The notes under the pieces were generated by a model, which saw nothing but the letters and a program-made list of their open reading frames with translations, searched no databases and was not told where the DNA came from. The position numbers were made by a program, and so were the translations under genes. From NCBI GenBank assembly GCA_964349515.1, contig CAYGHG010000022.1, positions 1 to 30,061 of the forward strand: a stretch of DNA of 30,061 nt. The letters are read 5' to 3'. The stretch comes from CAYGHG01 sp964349515 (GTDB taxonomy: Bacteria > Oederibacteriota > PGYV01 > CAYGHG01). How positions within the stretch are numbered: position 1 is the stretch's first letter; every line of letters starts with the position of its first letter. Shown piece by piece: positions 1-6,441 of this stretch.

Positions 1-45
1 TTCTTATATTTTTTTAAATGAACTAAAGTTGGCTTATTTAGTTGT

Positions 46-94
46 TGTATTCCCCGTAGAGCGGCCGGCTTCAGCTGCCGCTCGTCTTTGCCCT
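46..94. repeat. Short dispersed hairpin repeat, family D copy 1
   Basis: This stretch of about 49 bp recurs at 3846-3895 with only two differences, one inserted C and one G-to-A change. The core holds inverted arms GAGCGGC and GCCGCTC around a CGGCTTCAGCT centre, so it can fold as a hairpin. It sits downstream of the VF530 gene. I see no coding sense in it. Confidence 0.7.
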
Positions 95-188
95 GTTTTC
101 ACAACCGCCTGTTCTTGTATTTTTGTTGTGTCCTGTCCTGTTATCATCAAGTGTCAAAGCAGTCTCCAGCACCGTCTTTTAACCTGCC

Positions 189-443
189 CTACTCATGCCT
201 GTCCCGGTTTTTAACTCTCTTGCCGGAGACAGATTCAAGATACATCCGCTCTACCTTGATTCTTGCCCAGTTATTTTTCCGCAGAAATTTCAGACTCGAG
301 CTGACGCTCGGATTGCTGGAAAAACAGTTAATCTTCACCCGGCGGTTCATTTCCATCCATCCGAATTTTTCCACGAGATAATTTAGTATCTGCTCAAGAG
401 TGATGCCATGAAGGGGATTATTAACCTGAGAATTGCCGGCCAT
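189..443 (-). CDS. VF530-family (DUF2132) small DNA-binding-type protein
   Basis: This 84-residue protein matches the VF530 family as I remember it. The conserved run starts with NNPLHGITLEQIL near residues 8-20, followed by a Val-Glu-x-Phe-Gly-Trp stretch, an Ile-Asn-Cys-Phe stretch and SLKFLRK near residue 51. VF530 from Vibrio fischeri has a DNA-binding-like fold, but its cellular role is not known. The last 15 or so residues are rich in Lys and Arg. The start is well supported by AGGAGG seven bases upstream of the ATG. The gene stands alone, with no cotranscribed neighbour, and is followed by repeat D. The family call is strong; the function is open. Confidence 0.85.
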   Translation of the reverse strand: MAGNSQVNNPLHGITLEQILNYLVEKFGWMEMNRRVKINCFSSNPSVSSSLKFLRKNNWARIKVERMYLESVSGKRVKNRDRHE

Positions 444-540
444 AAAAAACCTCCTGCATCAATGCATTGAAAATTTCGCCTATTATCATACAAAAGATTA
501 TAGCATAAAACCGGCCGGTTACACTAAAGCCTTACACCGG

Positions 541-722
541 GTTATTGTATGTAATAGTGTGTAATTCCGTATTTGATATAATACCTCTCCCCTTCGGGGG
601 AGAGGCTTTGGTGAGGGGGCGTATTTTTAGCTTTAAATACGCCCTCACCCTGCCCTCTCCCGGAGGGAGAGGAAAATTGCAATAAACTATTTTTTCAATT
701 ACACACTATTTCTGACAGTATC
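541..722. mobile_element. MITE-like element, family A copy 1
   Basis: A perfect 14-bp inverted pair, AATAGTGTGTAATT at 553-566 and its complement at 697-710, bounds this non-coding element. The outer ends extend toward GATACTGT, as seen more clearly in the second copy at 11148-11369. The inside folds as three successive hairpins. The first has a perfect 9-bp stem with a TTCG loop (584-605), the second a 15-bp stem with a two-base bulge (610-649), and the third an 8-bp stem with a GGA loop (654-672). There is no transposase, so movement would need one supplied elsewhere. Confidence 0.7.
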
Positions 723-754
723 TTACACCGGGCCTGGAAAAGAAAAAATTGGTC

Positions 755-907
755 AGAGACTGCTTTAATACTTTTGCCCCAAAATATCATTTCCGGCCTT
801 AGGATTTGAGGCGCCTTTACCGGCCGCCAGGTTCAAACCCGGGAGGTATTTTCAATTATTTTATTCCCAAAAAACTGCAGGCTGTGAAAAGTATTAAAGC
901 AGTCTCT
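755..907. mobile_element. MITE-like element, family B copy 1
   Basis: The ends are a perfect inverted repeat of 21 bp (755-775 and 887-907), extending to 23 bp if the flanking TC/GA is counted. The end begins AGAGACTGCTTTAATAC. The 110-bp interior has no open frame. It shares blocks with the copy at 3121-3294: a CCTTAGGATTTGAGG block, and a stretch reading TTTTCAATTATTTTATTCCC just inside the right end. No clear target-site duplication is visible. Confidence 0.75.
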
Positions 908-935
908 GATAATATGTTAAGTGTTTTTTATTAAA

Positions 936-1002
936 GCATGCGGGTTCTCTTTGTTTAAATAGTTATGCGGTAACATTAAAACAAAGGAGGAACCCGGCAT
1001 GC
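936..1002 (+). promoter_or_regulatory. Long hairpin covering a ribosome binding site
   Basis: The left arm at 936-956 (GCATGCGGGTTCTC and on) pairs with 979-1002, with two or three small bulges. The right arm contains AAAGGAGG (983-990) and the ATG at 999. The hairpin would therefore hide both the ribosome binding site and the start codon of the transposase relic that follows. Such occlusion is a known way to keep transposase expression low. Confidence 0.5.
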
Positions 1003-1091
1003 TTTATTCAGGAGTTGATTCGCACAAAGAACAGCCCCGTTTTATGTTTCAGACACCGCCTTTAACCCTGAATATTGACCCCTCTCTGTGA
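999..1091 (+). pseudogene. Relic of the 5' end of an IS110-type transposase
   Basis: The ATG at 999 has a strong ribosome binding site eight bases upstream and opens a frame starting MLYSGVDSHKEQ. IS110-family transposases begin this way, with a Y-x-G-[IV]-D-x-H-K motif whose Asp is the first catalytic residue of the DEDD set. The match ends after about 12 codons. The remaining 18 codons to the TGA at 1089 look unrelated and overlap the 3' end of the acetyltransferase gene. The call rests on a short motif plus the translation signals, so the family is likely but not certain. Confidence 0.45.
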
Positions 1092-1441
1092 TATCCGAGT
1101 TTTTCGTAATACGGGTCAACATCGCTCATCACATAAACCGGTTGATTCGGAAAGTCACTGAACACCCGCTCCAAAAGGGTTTTACCTGCCTGCTTTCCGC
1201 GGTGTGTTTTTCTTACAAGCAAATCATATACATAAACACCGAATCCGCCGTCTTCACGGCAGCGGGCATAACCGCACACCAGGTTTCCGTCATAAGCGAC
1301 ATAAGTGACGCTTGATTCAAGTGCTTTTTTATATTTACCGCGGCCGGCCGGGCCGTAATAAGCAATCCAGCCATCCCCTTCATTGATAAGCAAATCAAAA
1401 AGCAGGGTTTCATCTTTCTTGCTGTATTGCCGGATTTCCAC
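1049..1441 (-). CDS. GNAT-family N-acetyltransferase
   Basis: This 130-residue cytoplasmic protein would move an acetyl group from acetyl-CoA to an amine; the substrate cannot be told. The fold signature is the strand VYVYDLLV (69-76) followed by the pyrophosphate-binding loop RGKQAG (81-86), then helix KTLLERV. A late tyrosine-containing stretch with DPYYEKLGYH (109-118) is usual for the family's last strand-helix unit. Translation begins at GTG, with AGGAGG nine bases upstream. That binding site overlaps the stop codon of the DUF3788 gene, so the two genes are probably coupled. Its 3' end overlaps the IS110 relic on the other strand. Confidence 0.85.
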   Translation of the reverse strand: MEIRQYSKKDETLLFDLLINEGDGWIAYYGPAGRGKYKKALESSVTYVAYDGNLVCGYARCREDGGFGVYVYDLLVRKTHRGKQAGKTLLERVFSDFPNQPVYVMSDVDPYYEKLGYHREGSIFRVKGGV

Positions 1442-1453
1442 CCGTTTTACCTC

Positions 1454-1912
1454 CTATGCCATGTTTTTCCTGAAATCAACAAGCAATAAAACGGCCTCAA
1501 ACATCCCGTCTGAACATAATTCAAAAATAACAGGAAAAAATTTCAGTTTTCCCATTTGCCGTGAAGCCGATATCATTTTTTTAACCTTGGTGTCAAACGG
1601 AAGCCTCAAAACCTCCGCACGGTTTTTTTCGGGAATATAAAAGGAGACCCTGAAAAGACCGCTCCGGATTGACAGCCAAAAAATAGTTTTTTCAATTTGG
1701 CCGCCCCGCGCGCCTGTCCGCCTGAAAAGCCCCTTTGCCAGCCACTCCTTGGCGTCGTTGTAGTACCGCCATTCCGGATAAATACCCCGTTTTTTAACTG
1801 CATTTAAAAACCTGACATATGCTTTGTGCGATTTCCCGAGCGCCTTTGCAATAACGCCGTCTGACGGCTCTATATCAGGATTTCCGAGCAGTTGTTCCCC
1901 TGCTGAACTCAT
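1454..1912 (-). CDS. DUF3788 family protein
   Basis: This 152-residue protein fits the DUF3788 pattern: LLGNPDIEPSDGVIAKALG near residues 8-27, EWRYYNDAKEWLAKGL near 46-61, then FWLSI and a run of beta-strand-like segments. The family's role is unknown, and the fold is thought to be small and soluble. There is no signal peptide. The ATG is supported by GGAGG eight bases upstream. It is the first gene of a two-gene unit with the acetyltransferase, whose binding site lies across this stop codon. In other genomes DUF3788 genes often sit among stress or small-molecule-modifying genes; that association is from memory and weak. Confidence 0.8.
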   Translation of the reverse strand: MSSAGEQLLGNPDIEPSDGVIAKALGKSHKAYVRFLNAVKKRGIYPEWRYYNDAKEWLAKGLFRRTGARGGQIEKTIFWLSIRSGLFRVSFYIPEKNRAEVLRLPFDTKVKKMISASRQMGKLKFFPVIFELCSDGMFEAVLLLVDFRKNMA

Positions 1913-1949
1913 ATTCTCAGCCTCCGATTTTTTCCATGGTTTGTGCCGG

Positions 1950-1964
1950 AAAAGTATTAAAGCA
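1950..1964. repeat. Fragment of a family B end
   Basis: Fifteen bases, AAAAGTATTAAAGCA, are identical to the right-end inverted repeat of family B (887-901 and 3274-3288). No partner end is near. It looks like a decayed or solo end in the 110-bp gap between the serine hydrolase and DUF3788 genes. Confidence 0.45.
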
Positions 1965-2022
1965 TGATTTAAACCCTCTTTTCCGCACTTCGTAAAGCGT
2001 CAAAAAGCCTCTTACACCGGCT

Positions 2023-3084
2023 TTACAACAGCGGTCTTATGATCTTGCCCAGCATGAACCCCAATGCCCAGTATATGGTTGACATGTCGTTGAAACTGCC
2101 GATTATGTATGAATCTGTTTCCGGGTGGTAAAACATGAATGCGCCGGTAACACCGACACACCCCCAACATGAGAGTTTTTTTGGTATGAGTATCGGCACA
2201 GGGGTAAATTTCCAGACAGCATACCCATAATGCATTCCCGGCCGGGCCGGCCCCATAGCCGCATCATCGTTAATCATCCTGTCCAGAGTTTCTTTTTTAA
2301 TAAGTTTTCCGTGAACCAGGCCGCGCATAAACTTCAGATAGTCAGCGGGCGGCGCAATGATTCCGCCGCCTGAAAAATCAATACTGAATAAACCGGGCAC
2401 TTCCAGCAGATTTGTCCCCCTTATGTAAAGCCCTGCTGCCGGCACTTCAGGCTTGACGCGCGGCTGTGAGTACCCGTACATACATGAATTGTCCATTCCC
2501 AGAGGGTCGAAAATCATTTCGTGCAGCAGTTCGTGAAAGTGTTTTCCGGTTATTTTTTCCGCTATCATGCCGAGCAGATAATAATTCGTGTCCGTGTAAA
2601 AATGCCCGGCTCCGGGTTTTGATTTTGGCTTTAAGTTCTCTTTTCCCCAAATTACCGCATCCTCGGGTGTATATGATTTTTTCTCTTTCAGTATCTTTTC
2701 ATAAAGCACATAAAAAACATCATTCAGCCCGGAAGTCTGTTTTAGCAGATGCCTTATTTCTATTTCGCCGGAGTAGTCAGTGCCTTTATAAATATGCAGG
2801 CCCTTCATCAGCCCCGGTTCAAGATATTTCGCGATTTTATCGGAAAAATCCAGCAAGCCTCTTTCGTACAGCATGCTGATAATCACGGAGGTGAACAACT
2901 TTCCCACGCTTGCCATGTGCACCGGCTGCCGGGGGTCAGGCGCTGCTGCCCCTGTTTTTCCCTCGGCAATACTCATGTTTATGCCCTTTTTTTCGGAGCA
3001 CACAAGAAGATATGCGTTTCTTATGCCGGCTTTTTTTACCTTTTTCCTGAAAGAGTCCTCAATTACTGCCGCAATTTTGCTCAT
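2023..3084 (-). CDS. Serine hydrolase, beta-lactamase class C / esterase type
   Basis: This 353-residue protein belongs to the large PF00144 group, which includes class C beta-lactamases, D,D-peptidases and esterases. The nucleophile motif SVGK is at 59-62 and the general-base region YTDTNYYLLG at 163-172. The usual Tyr-x-Asn of the second motif reads Tyr-Thr-Asp, a pattern common in esterase-like members. A C-terminal Gly-Val-Thr-Gly stretch probably takes the place of the K-T-G motif. I see no clear signal peptide, so it may be cytoplasmic. The start has AGGAGG six bases before ATG. It lies alone between repeat elements, with the family B element just upstream. Beta-lactamase activity should not be assumed. 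Confidence 0.8.
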   Translation of the reverse strand: MSKIAAVIEDSFRKKVKKAGIRNAYLLVCSEKKGINMSIAEGKTGAAAPDPRQPVHMASVGKLFTSVIISMLYERGLLDFSDKIAKYLEPGLMKGLHIYKGTDYSGEIEIRHLLKQTSGLNDVFYVLYEKILKEKKSYTPEDAVIWGKENLKPKSKPGAGHFYTDTNYYLLGMIAEKITGKHFHELLHEMIFDPLGMDNSCMYGYSQPRVKPEVPAAGLYIRGTNLLEVPGLFSIDFSGGGIIAPPADYLKFMRGLVHGKLIKKETLDRMINDDAAMGPARPGMHYGYAVWKFTPVPILIPKKLSCWGCVGVTGAFMFYHPETDSYIIGSFNDMSTIYWALGFMLGKIIRPLL

Positions 3085-3120
3085 AAATACCTCCTGGTTT
3101 CTTTTTAAAAACCCGGTATC

Positions 3121-3294
3121 AAAGACTGCTTTAATACTTTTGCCCCAAAAGACTCATTTTCGCCCTTAGGATTTGAGGGGTCTTATTCCCCAACCCCTAT
3201 TCCTCATCCTCAGCCCCATCCAATCCCGGGAGATATTTTCAATTATTTTATTCCCAAAAGGCTGCAGGCTGTGAAAAGTATTAAAGCAGTCTCT
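3121..3294. mobile_element. MITE-like element, family B copy 2
   Basis: The right end at 3274-3294 is identical to copy 1, and the left end at 3121-3141 has one mismatch. Interior blocks are shared with 755-907, again including CTTAGGATTTGAGG and TTTTCAATTATTTTATTCCC. This copy is about 20 bp longer, with a C-rich insert. Its right end lies directly against the truncated RhuM-like gene, and the left end is 36 bp from the serine hydrolase start. Confidence 0.75.
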
Positions 3295-3689
3295 AACACC
3301 ATATTTACACATGGTAAAGCCTTTATTATGAATTCCTTGAGCCTTTGCGTGGCCCAGATACGAAACTGCGTGCCTCTTATAGTGTTTACCCTGTACCCCA
3401 CGGAAATTATAGCGTCAAAATTGTAGTATTCTACATTATAGGTTTTGTTATCAGCGGCAGTTGCTGCAAAAATTGCAACAGCTGAATCCCGCTTCAATTC
3501 ATTTGATTCAAATACATTTTTGAGATGCCTGCTTATGCCTGACTTGTCCAACTGAAAAAGCTCCGCCATCTGATTCAGGGTCAGCCATGCAGTCTCATCC
3601 TGCATGCGGGTCTGAACCTTTATTTTGCCGTCTTCTATGGTATAGAGCAGGAATTCCGTCTTTGCAGGAAAATCACTTTTTTCAGACAT
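3243..3689 (-). pseudogene. Truncated, frameshifted RhuM-family protein
   Basis: The first ~118 residues match the N-terminal part of RhuM-type 'virulence' proteins. They contain a winged-helix-like start with AWLTLNQMAELFQLDKSGIS (34-53), SRHLKNVF, a YNVEYYNFDAIISVGYRVN segment (88-106), and RIWATQRLKEFIIK (about 114-127). Intact members run to roughly 330 residues; here the frame ends at 148. After FIIK the frame reads ALPCVNMV. Shifting by one base instead restores GFTM, the sequence expected next, so a single-base deletion near 3320 is likely. Homology then stops where the family B element begins, and the last residues are read from the element. The start has AAAGGA upstream of ATG. RhuM is of uncertain function and often found near mobile or restriction loci. 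Confidence 0.8.
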
Positions 3690-3845
3690 ACATTAGTCCT
3701 TTCAACATATGTTTAAAAACAAGCCCGGGGGCTGATTCTATAATTTGGTATTTCCGTTTTTTCCCTCCTGGCTTGTGGGGGTATTATAACAAAAGGTGTG
3801 TAATGGGTCAATTGCAGGATGCCGGGCTGGTATCCTGTCTTTTTC

Positions 3846-3895
3846 TGTATTCCCCCGTAGAACGGCCGGCTTCAGCTGCCGCTCGTCTTTGCCCT
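3846..3895. repeat. Short dispersed hairpin repeat, family D copy 2
   Basis: This is nearly identical to 46-94, differing at two positions. Here the hairpin arms carry one mismatch because of an A in the left arm. It is followed 30 bp later by a family C copy, so D and C may be parts of one longer element. The 385-bp gap 3690-4074 holds these repeats and the terminator and no convincing gene. Confidence 0.65.
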
Positions 3896-3925
3896 TTCCA
3901 AATGCCGTCAAAAAAATTGTAGAGA

Positions 3926-4018
3926 AGGCGGGTTTTACGAAGCCCCCGCAGCAAAGCATAGCAGAGGCCCTGCGCGATTACAAAGACAAAACCCGGCGTC
4001 AGGCGGAAGCCTGACACC
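3926..4018. repeat. Family C repeat, copy 1 (divergent)
   Basis: It shares the AGGCGGGTTT and ACGA-GCCCCC-AGCAAAGC blocks, then a GCCC-TGCG block, with the near-identical copies at 8177-8317 and 11609-11750. Like them it ends in a GTCAGG...CCTGACACC hairpin. The middle is shorter than in the other two copies. It lies at the 3' end of the DNRLRE operon. Confidence 0.6.
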
Positions 4019-4031
4019 GGGTTTTGTCTTT
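3982..4031 (-). terminator. Strong intrinsic terminator (bidirectional) of the DNRLRE operon
   Basis: A 23-bp stem pairs 3982-4004 with 4009-4031 around a GGAA loop, with one mismatch (3997/4016). The stem's outer part is A-rich on one side and T-rich on the other, so it can act on either strand. It starts 43 bases past the stop of the last DNRLRE gene (4075). The tip of the stem is the family C hairpin. Confidence 0.75.
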
Positions 4032-4074
4032 AAATGCTATTTCATCCTGCCTCGTACAGTTTTTGTGCTGTCTG

Positions 4075-4755
4075 TTAAGGCAGTATGTAATTGACCGTAA
4101 GTTTCGGCCCGTAAGGCGCGTTATCCTCTTCAGAGTCATATCTGGCCCAGTTTGTGCCTGTTGTTTCATTTTGAGCCTTCAATAAAAACCCGTGATTTTC
4201 AGCAGGATTATTTATCCACGCCTGAACCGCCGACGCCGAGAGCGTTATTCTTATTGGAAATGACGACGACACAATGACAGATGAGCTTATTGCAGAGGCC
4301 ATGAAATCCCCGCCCGGGGCATCCCATGCATTTCCCGCAGAATAAGAATTCCACGTCACCTCTCCTTCAACAAAACTTTTCGTAAGGGCATAGGCGTTTA
4401 TCGTGGTCGTACCGCTTCTGTTGCTGTAATCCAGGTCAAGATAAGCGCTCACGACGCTCACATTGGAAGGTATGATGTAAGACAGATCAAACCTCATCAC
4501 AGTCCTGTATACATTTCCAATTTCATGACCCATGAGAATTATTGTGTTGCCGTTTCCATTTGTATCCGGCGCAGACGATTCCAGATACACATCCTCGCAG
4601 CCCGCATACACCGAGGACGGGCTTACACCGTTTTGAAAAACCGCTGTAGCTGTATTTCCCGCGTCCGGGCCCGCAGGACCCGCGTCCCCTGCGGTGCAGG
4701 CAAAAAACACAGCCGCTATCATAACTGCCGCTGACAAAACCAGATATTTTTTCAT
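4075..4755 (-). CDS. DNRLRE-domain lipoprotein with collagen-like start, third of three
   Basis: This 226-residue protein starts with a lipoprotein signal (MKKYLVLSAAVMIAAVFFAC, lipid-bearing Cys at 20), then the short collagen-like run AGPAGPDAG. From about residue 38 to the end comes a DNRLRE-type beta-sandwich domain, with VTWNSYS and APGGDF as its clearest signature near residues 134-151 and a VQAWI / GFLLKAQNE stretch later. Such domains occur in surface or secreted proteins, and no enzymatic role is known. The ATG has GGAGGA upstream. It begins 12 bases after the stop of the preceding paralogue and is followed by the terminator at 3982-4031. It is most similar to the first paralogue (5470-6159). 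Confidence 0.82.
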   Translation of the reverse strand: MKKYLVLSAAVMIAAVFFACTAGDAGPAGPDAGNTATAVFQNGVSPSSVYAGCEDVYLESSAPDTNGNGNTIILMGHEIGNVYRTVMRFDLSYIIPSNVSVVSAYLDLDYSNRSGTTTINAYALTKSFVEGEVTWNSYSAGNAWDAPGGDFMASAISSSVIVSSSFPIRITLSASAVQAWINNPAENHGFLLKAQNETTGTNWARYDSEEDNAPYGPKLTVNYILP

Positions 4756-4767
4756 GATTTCCTCCGT

Positions 4768-5460
4768 TTATGGTAAAGAATAATAAATTGTCAGTACAGG
4801 CCTGTCTGCTATTACTGCATATTCCTTGCTTATAAACTCTGCCTGAGCGTTATAGGTAAGAGCCTCATTGTCAGCAACCAGTATGAACCCGTATGTGTCA
4901 CCGCCCGCCGCTTTCTTCTCAATCAGGCTCTTATCAACCGTCCATGTGTACCATTTATACTGTTCGGTAACTTTCACGGAATTGCTGGCTTTTACGTCCG
5001 TAAAATCCCCTCCCGGCGTGTTCCATGCCACAGTTGTAGTTCTGTTGTTCCAGGTGGTTTGAAGAGACTCATACCACGGCTGGCTTATTTCATAAAAAGA
5101 AAACGACTGCCCTCCCGTGACCGTACTCTCAGTCTTAAGGGAAATTGTTGTTTTTTCAATTACCGCGCCTGCGGGAAGCAGGCCGCTGAGATAATACTCA
5201 ATAATTAATCTCTTCTTGTGCCCTGATTCAACACCCACCCAGCTCGTTACCGAATCGCCGTAATTGGTATCCGGGTTCAGGCTCCAGATCCTCACATCAT
5301 AACAAGCGGAATAGGCGTTAACTCCCTGCTGGAGATTCAGCACATGCCAGCCCGAGGGCTCTACCGCACCTGTAGGGCCTGCAGGCCCTGCCTCTCCTTT
5401 GCAGGAAAATAAAAAGAATCCCAAAACCGCTGCCGCTAAAAGCAATGTTAGTTTTTTCAT
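4768..5460 (-). CDS. DNRLRE-domain lipoprotein with collagen-like start, second of three
   Basis: This 230-residue protein has a lipoprotein signal ending LFSC (Cys 20), then KGEAGPAGPTGAV. The DNRLRE-like domain fills the rest. TTWNNRT and TPGGDF mark the same loop as in the paralogues, but the sequence around them has diverged most of the three (for instance WYESLQ before TTWN and an inserted KWYTWTVDK strand). It has AAGGGGGA before the ATG and starts 9 bases after the upstream paralogue's stop, so all three are one operon. I expect it to be anchored in the outer or inner membrane and exposed; partner and ligand are unknown. Confidence 0.8.
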   Translation of the reverse strand: MKKLTLLLAAAVLGFFLFSCKGEAGPAGPTGAVEPSGWHVLNLQQGVNAYSACYDVRIWSLNPDTNYGDSVTSWVGVESGHKKRLIIEYYLSGLLPAGAVIEKTTISLKTESTVTGGQSFSFYEISQPWYESLQTTWNNRTTTVAWNTPGGDFTDVKASNSVKVTEQYKWYTWTVDKSLIEKKAAGGDTYGFILVADNEALTYNAQAEFISKEYAVIADRPVLTIYYSLP

Positions 5461-5469
5461 TTTTCCCCC

Positions 5470-6159
5470 TTATGGAGCTGTATAGTATACAGTCAGTCTC
5501 GGCCTTTCAGAAACCGGTAAATCAGTCCTGACAGAGCCGTGAAACCTGTTTGATGTAACAGTTTCATTTGCAGCCTTAATCAGCACGCCGTAGTTATCTG
5601 AAGGCTTATCAATCCAGTTCTGAACCAGGGCAGCACTGATTTCAAGGGTATATGTACCGGCTGCAGAAACTTCCAGCGTTGTGCTTACCGCTTCGCCAAA
5701 GTCGCCTCCGGCCGCAGTCCACAGATTCCCCGTAGAATAACTGTTCCACGTAACCTGGTCTTCAACCCAGTTTCTGTTTAACGCGTAAGCTGTTATGGTT
5801 GTTGTTCCCAGCACGGAATCAGTTGTAAAAGTAATGAATGCTTTCTCCACAGACAGCCCTGTACCGCTTAAATAGCTTACGTCAAATCCAAGCAGCTGAC
5901 GCCAATAATTTCCCGTGCCGAATATCCCGGCAGAAAAAGCACCCGTACTGACAGAGTCGGGGCTTAGATGTGTAAGCCTGGCATTTCTTGTGCCTGCATA
6001 CGCTGCAGCCGGATATGCCCCATCCTGAAAACTTGTACTTACAAGCCCGACACCCGGCGCACCGGCAGGCCCTGACGGCCCCTGCTCGGCGCAGGAACTA
6101 AAAAGCAAAACCGAAAAAACAAATAATGCAAAAAAAGCGTTTTTTAGATTTTTCACCAT
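5470..6159 (-). CDS. DNRLRE-domain lipoprotein with collagen-like start, first of three
   Basis: This 229-residue protein has a hydrophobic signal ending FSSC (Cys 23) and then EQGPSGPAGAPGVG, the longest Gly-x-x run of the trio. The following ~190 residues are a DNRLRE-type domain with VTWNSYSTGNLW and AAGGDF, then VQNWIDKPSDNYGVLIKAANE. The GxPGxP stretch is too short to make a stable collagen triple helix by itself, so it may be a spacer or a trimer seed (inference). The ATG at 6159 follows GGGAGGAAA. It is the promoter-proximal gene of the three-gene operon and is divergent from the large DNRLRE lipoprotein at 6442. Confidence 0.82.
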   Translation of the reverse strand: MVKNLKNAFFALFVFSVLLFSSCAEQGPSGPAGAPGVGLVSTSFQDGAYPAAAYAGTRNARLTHLSPDSVSTGAFSAGIFGTGNYWRQLLGFDVSYLSGTGLSVEKAFITFTTDSVLGTTTITAYALNRNWVEDQVTWNSYSTGNLWTAAGGDFGEAVSTTLEVSAAGTYTLEISAALVQNWIDKPSDNYGVLIKAANETVTSNRFHGSVRTDLPVSERPRLTVYYTAP

Positions 6160-6181
6160 TTTCCTCCCTTTTTTTTTGTTA

Positions 6182-6209
6182 AGTTTAACATTTTCGCCTG
6201 TATTTGCAA
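6182..6209 (-). promoter_or_regulatory. Possible promoter of the DNRLRE operon
   Basis: On the minus strand TTGCAA (6204-6209) and TAAACT (6182-6187) are separated by 16 bases, upstream of the gene ending at 6159. Each box matches four of six consensus positions or slightly better. The call is weak, supported mainly by position. Confidence 0.3.
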
Positions 6210-6248
6210 GTTTTATTTTAAATCACCACCCCCACTCCGTCCCCGGAG

Positions 6249-6289
6249 TTAACGCAACAAATAGGGTCCGAACCCATTTGTTGCGTTAA
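6249..6289. other. Near-perfect long hairpin between divergent DNRLRE genes
   Basis: TTAACGCAACAAAT (6249-6262) pairs exactly with 6276-6289, and the stem continues GGGT/ACCC after one bulged A, closing on a CCGA loop. That gives an 18-bp stem. There is no T run on either side, so it is not a standard terminator. It could be a protein-binding site, a leader RNA structure or a small repeat. The rest of the 282-bp gap shows only the two promoter candidates. Confidence 0.65.
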
Positions 6290-6388
6290 GCTGTAAGGGC
6301 GGTTTTTAGACAATCCGCCTCGCATTTGTCTTTAATTCTGTAATTCTGTCTTCTGTCCAGGAAAATAAATTCTGTAATGCTTTTTGCG

Positions 6389-6417
6389 GTGACATACGGA
6401 TGTTTTTCTGTTAAAAT
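6389..6417 (+). promoter_or_regulatory. Promoter of the large DNRLRE lipoprotein gene
   Basis: GTGACA (6389-6394) and TAAAAT (6412-6417) are 17 bases apart, each matching five of six positions of the sigma-70 consensus. The start codon follows at 6442 with AAGGGG at 6430-6435, giving a very short leader. Confidence 0.55.
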
Positions 6418-6441
6418 TTTAAAAAAAATAAGGGGTGTATA

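Noticed and set aside
2023..3084. Antibiotic-resistance beta-lactamase
   Set aside because: The fold fits, but the second motif is Tyr-Thr-Asp and no signal peptide is clear; an esterase or peptidase role is as likely.
3738..3959. 73-codon minus-strand frame as a gene
   Set aside because: It is read through repeats D and C, has no ribosome binding site of note and no family resemblance.
6249..6289. Intrinsic terminator
   Set aside because: No T run follows on either strand, and the site lies between divergent gene starts, where no transcript needs to end.
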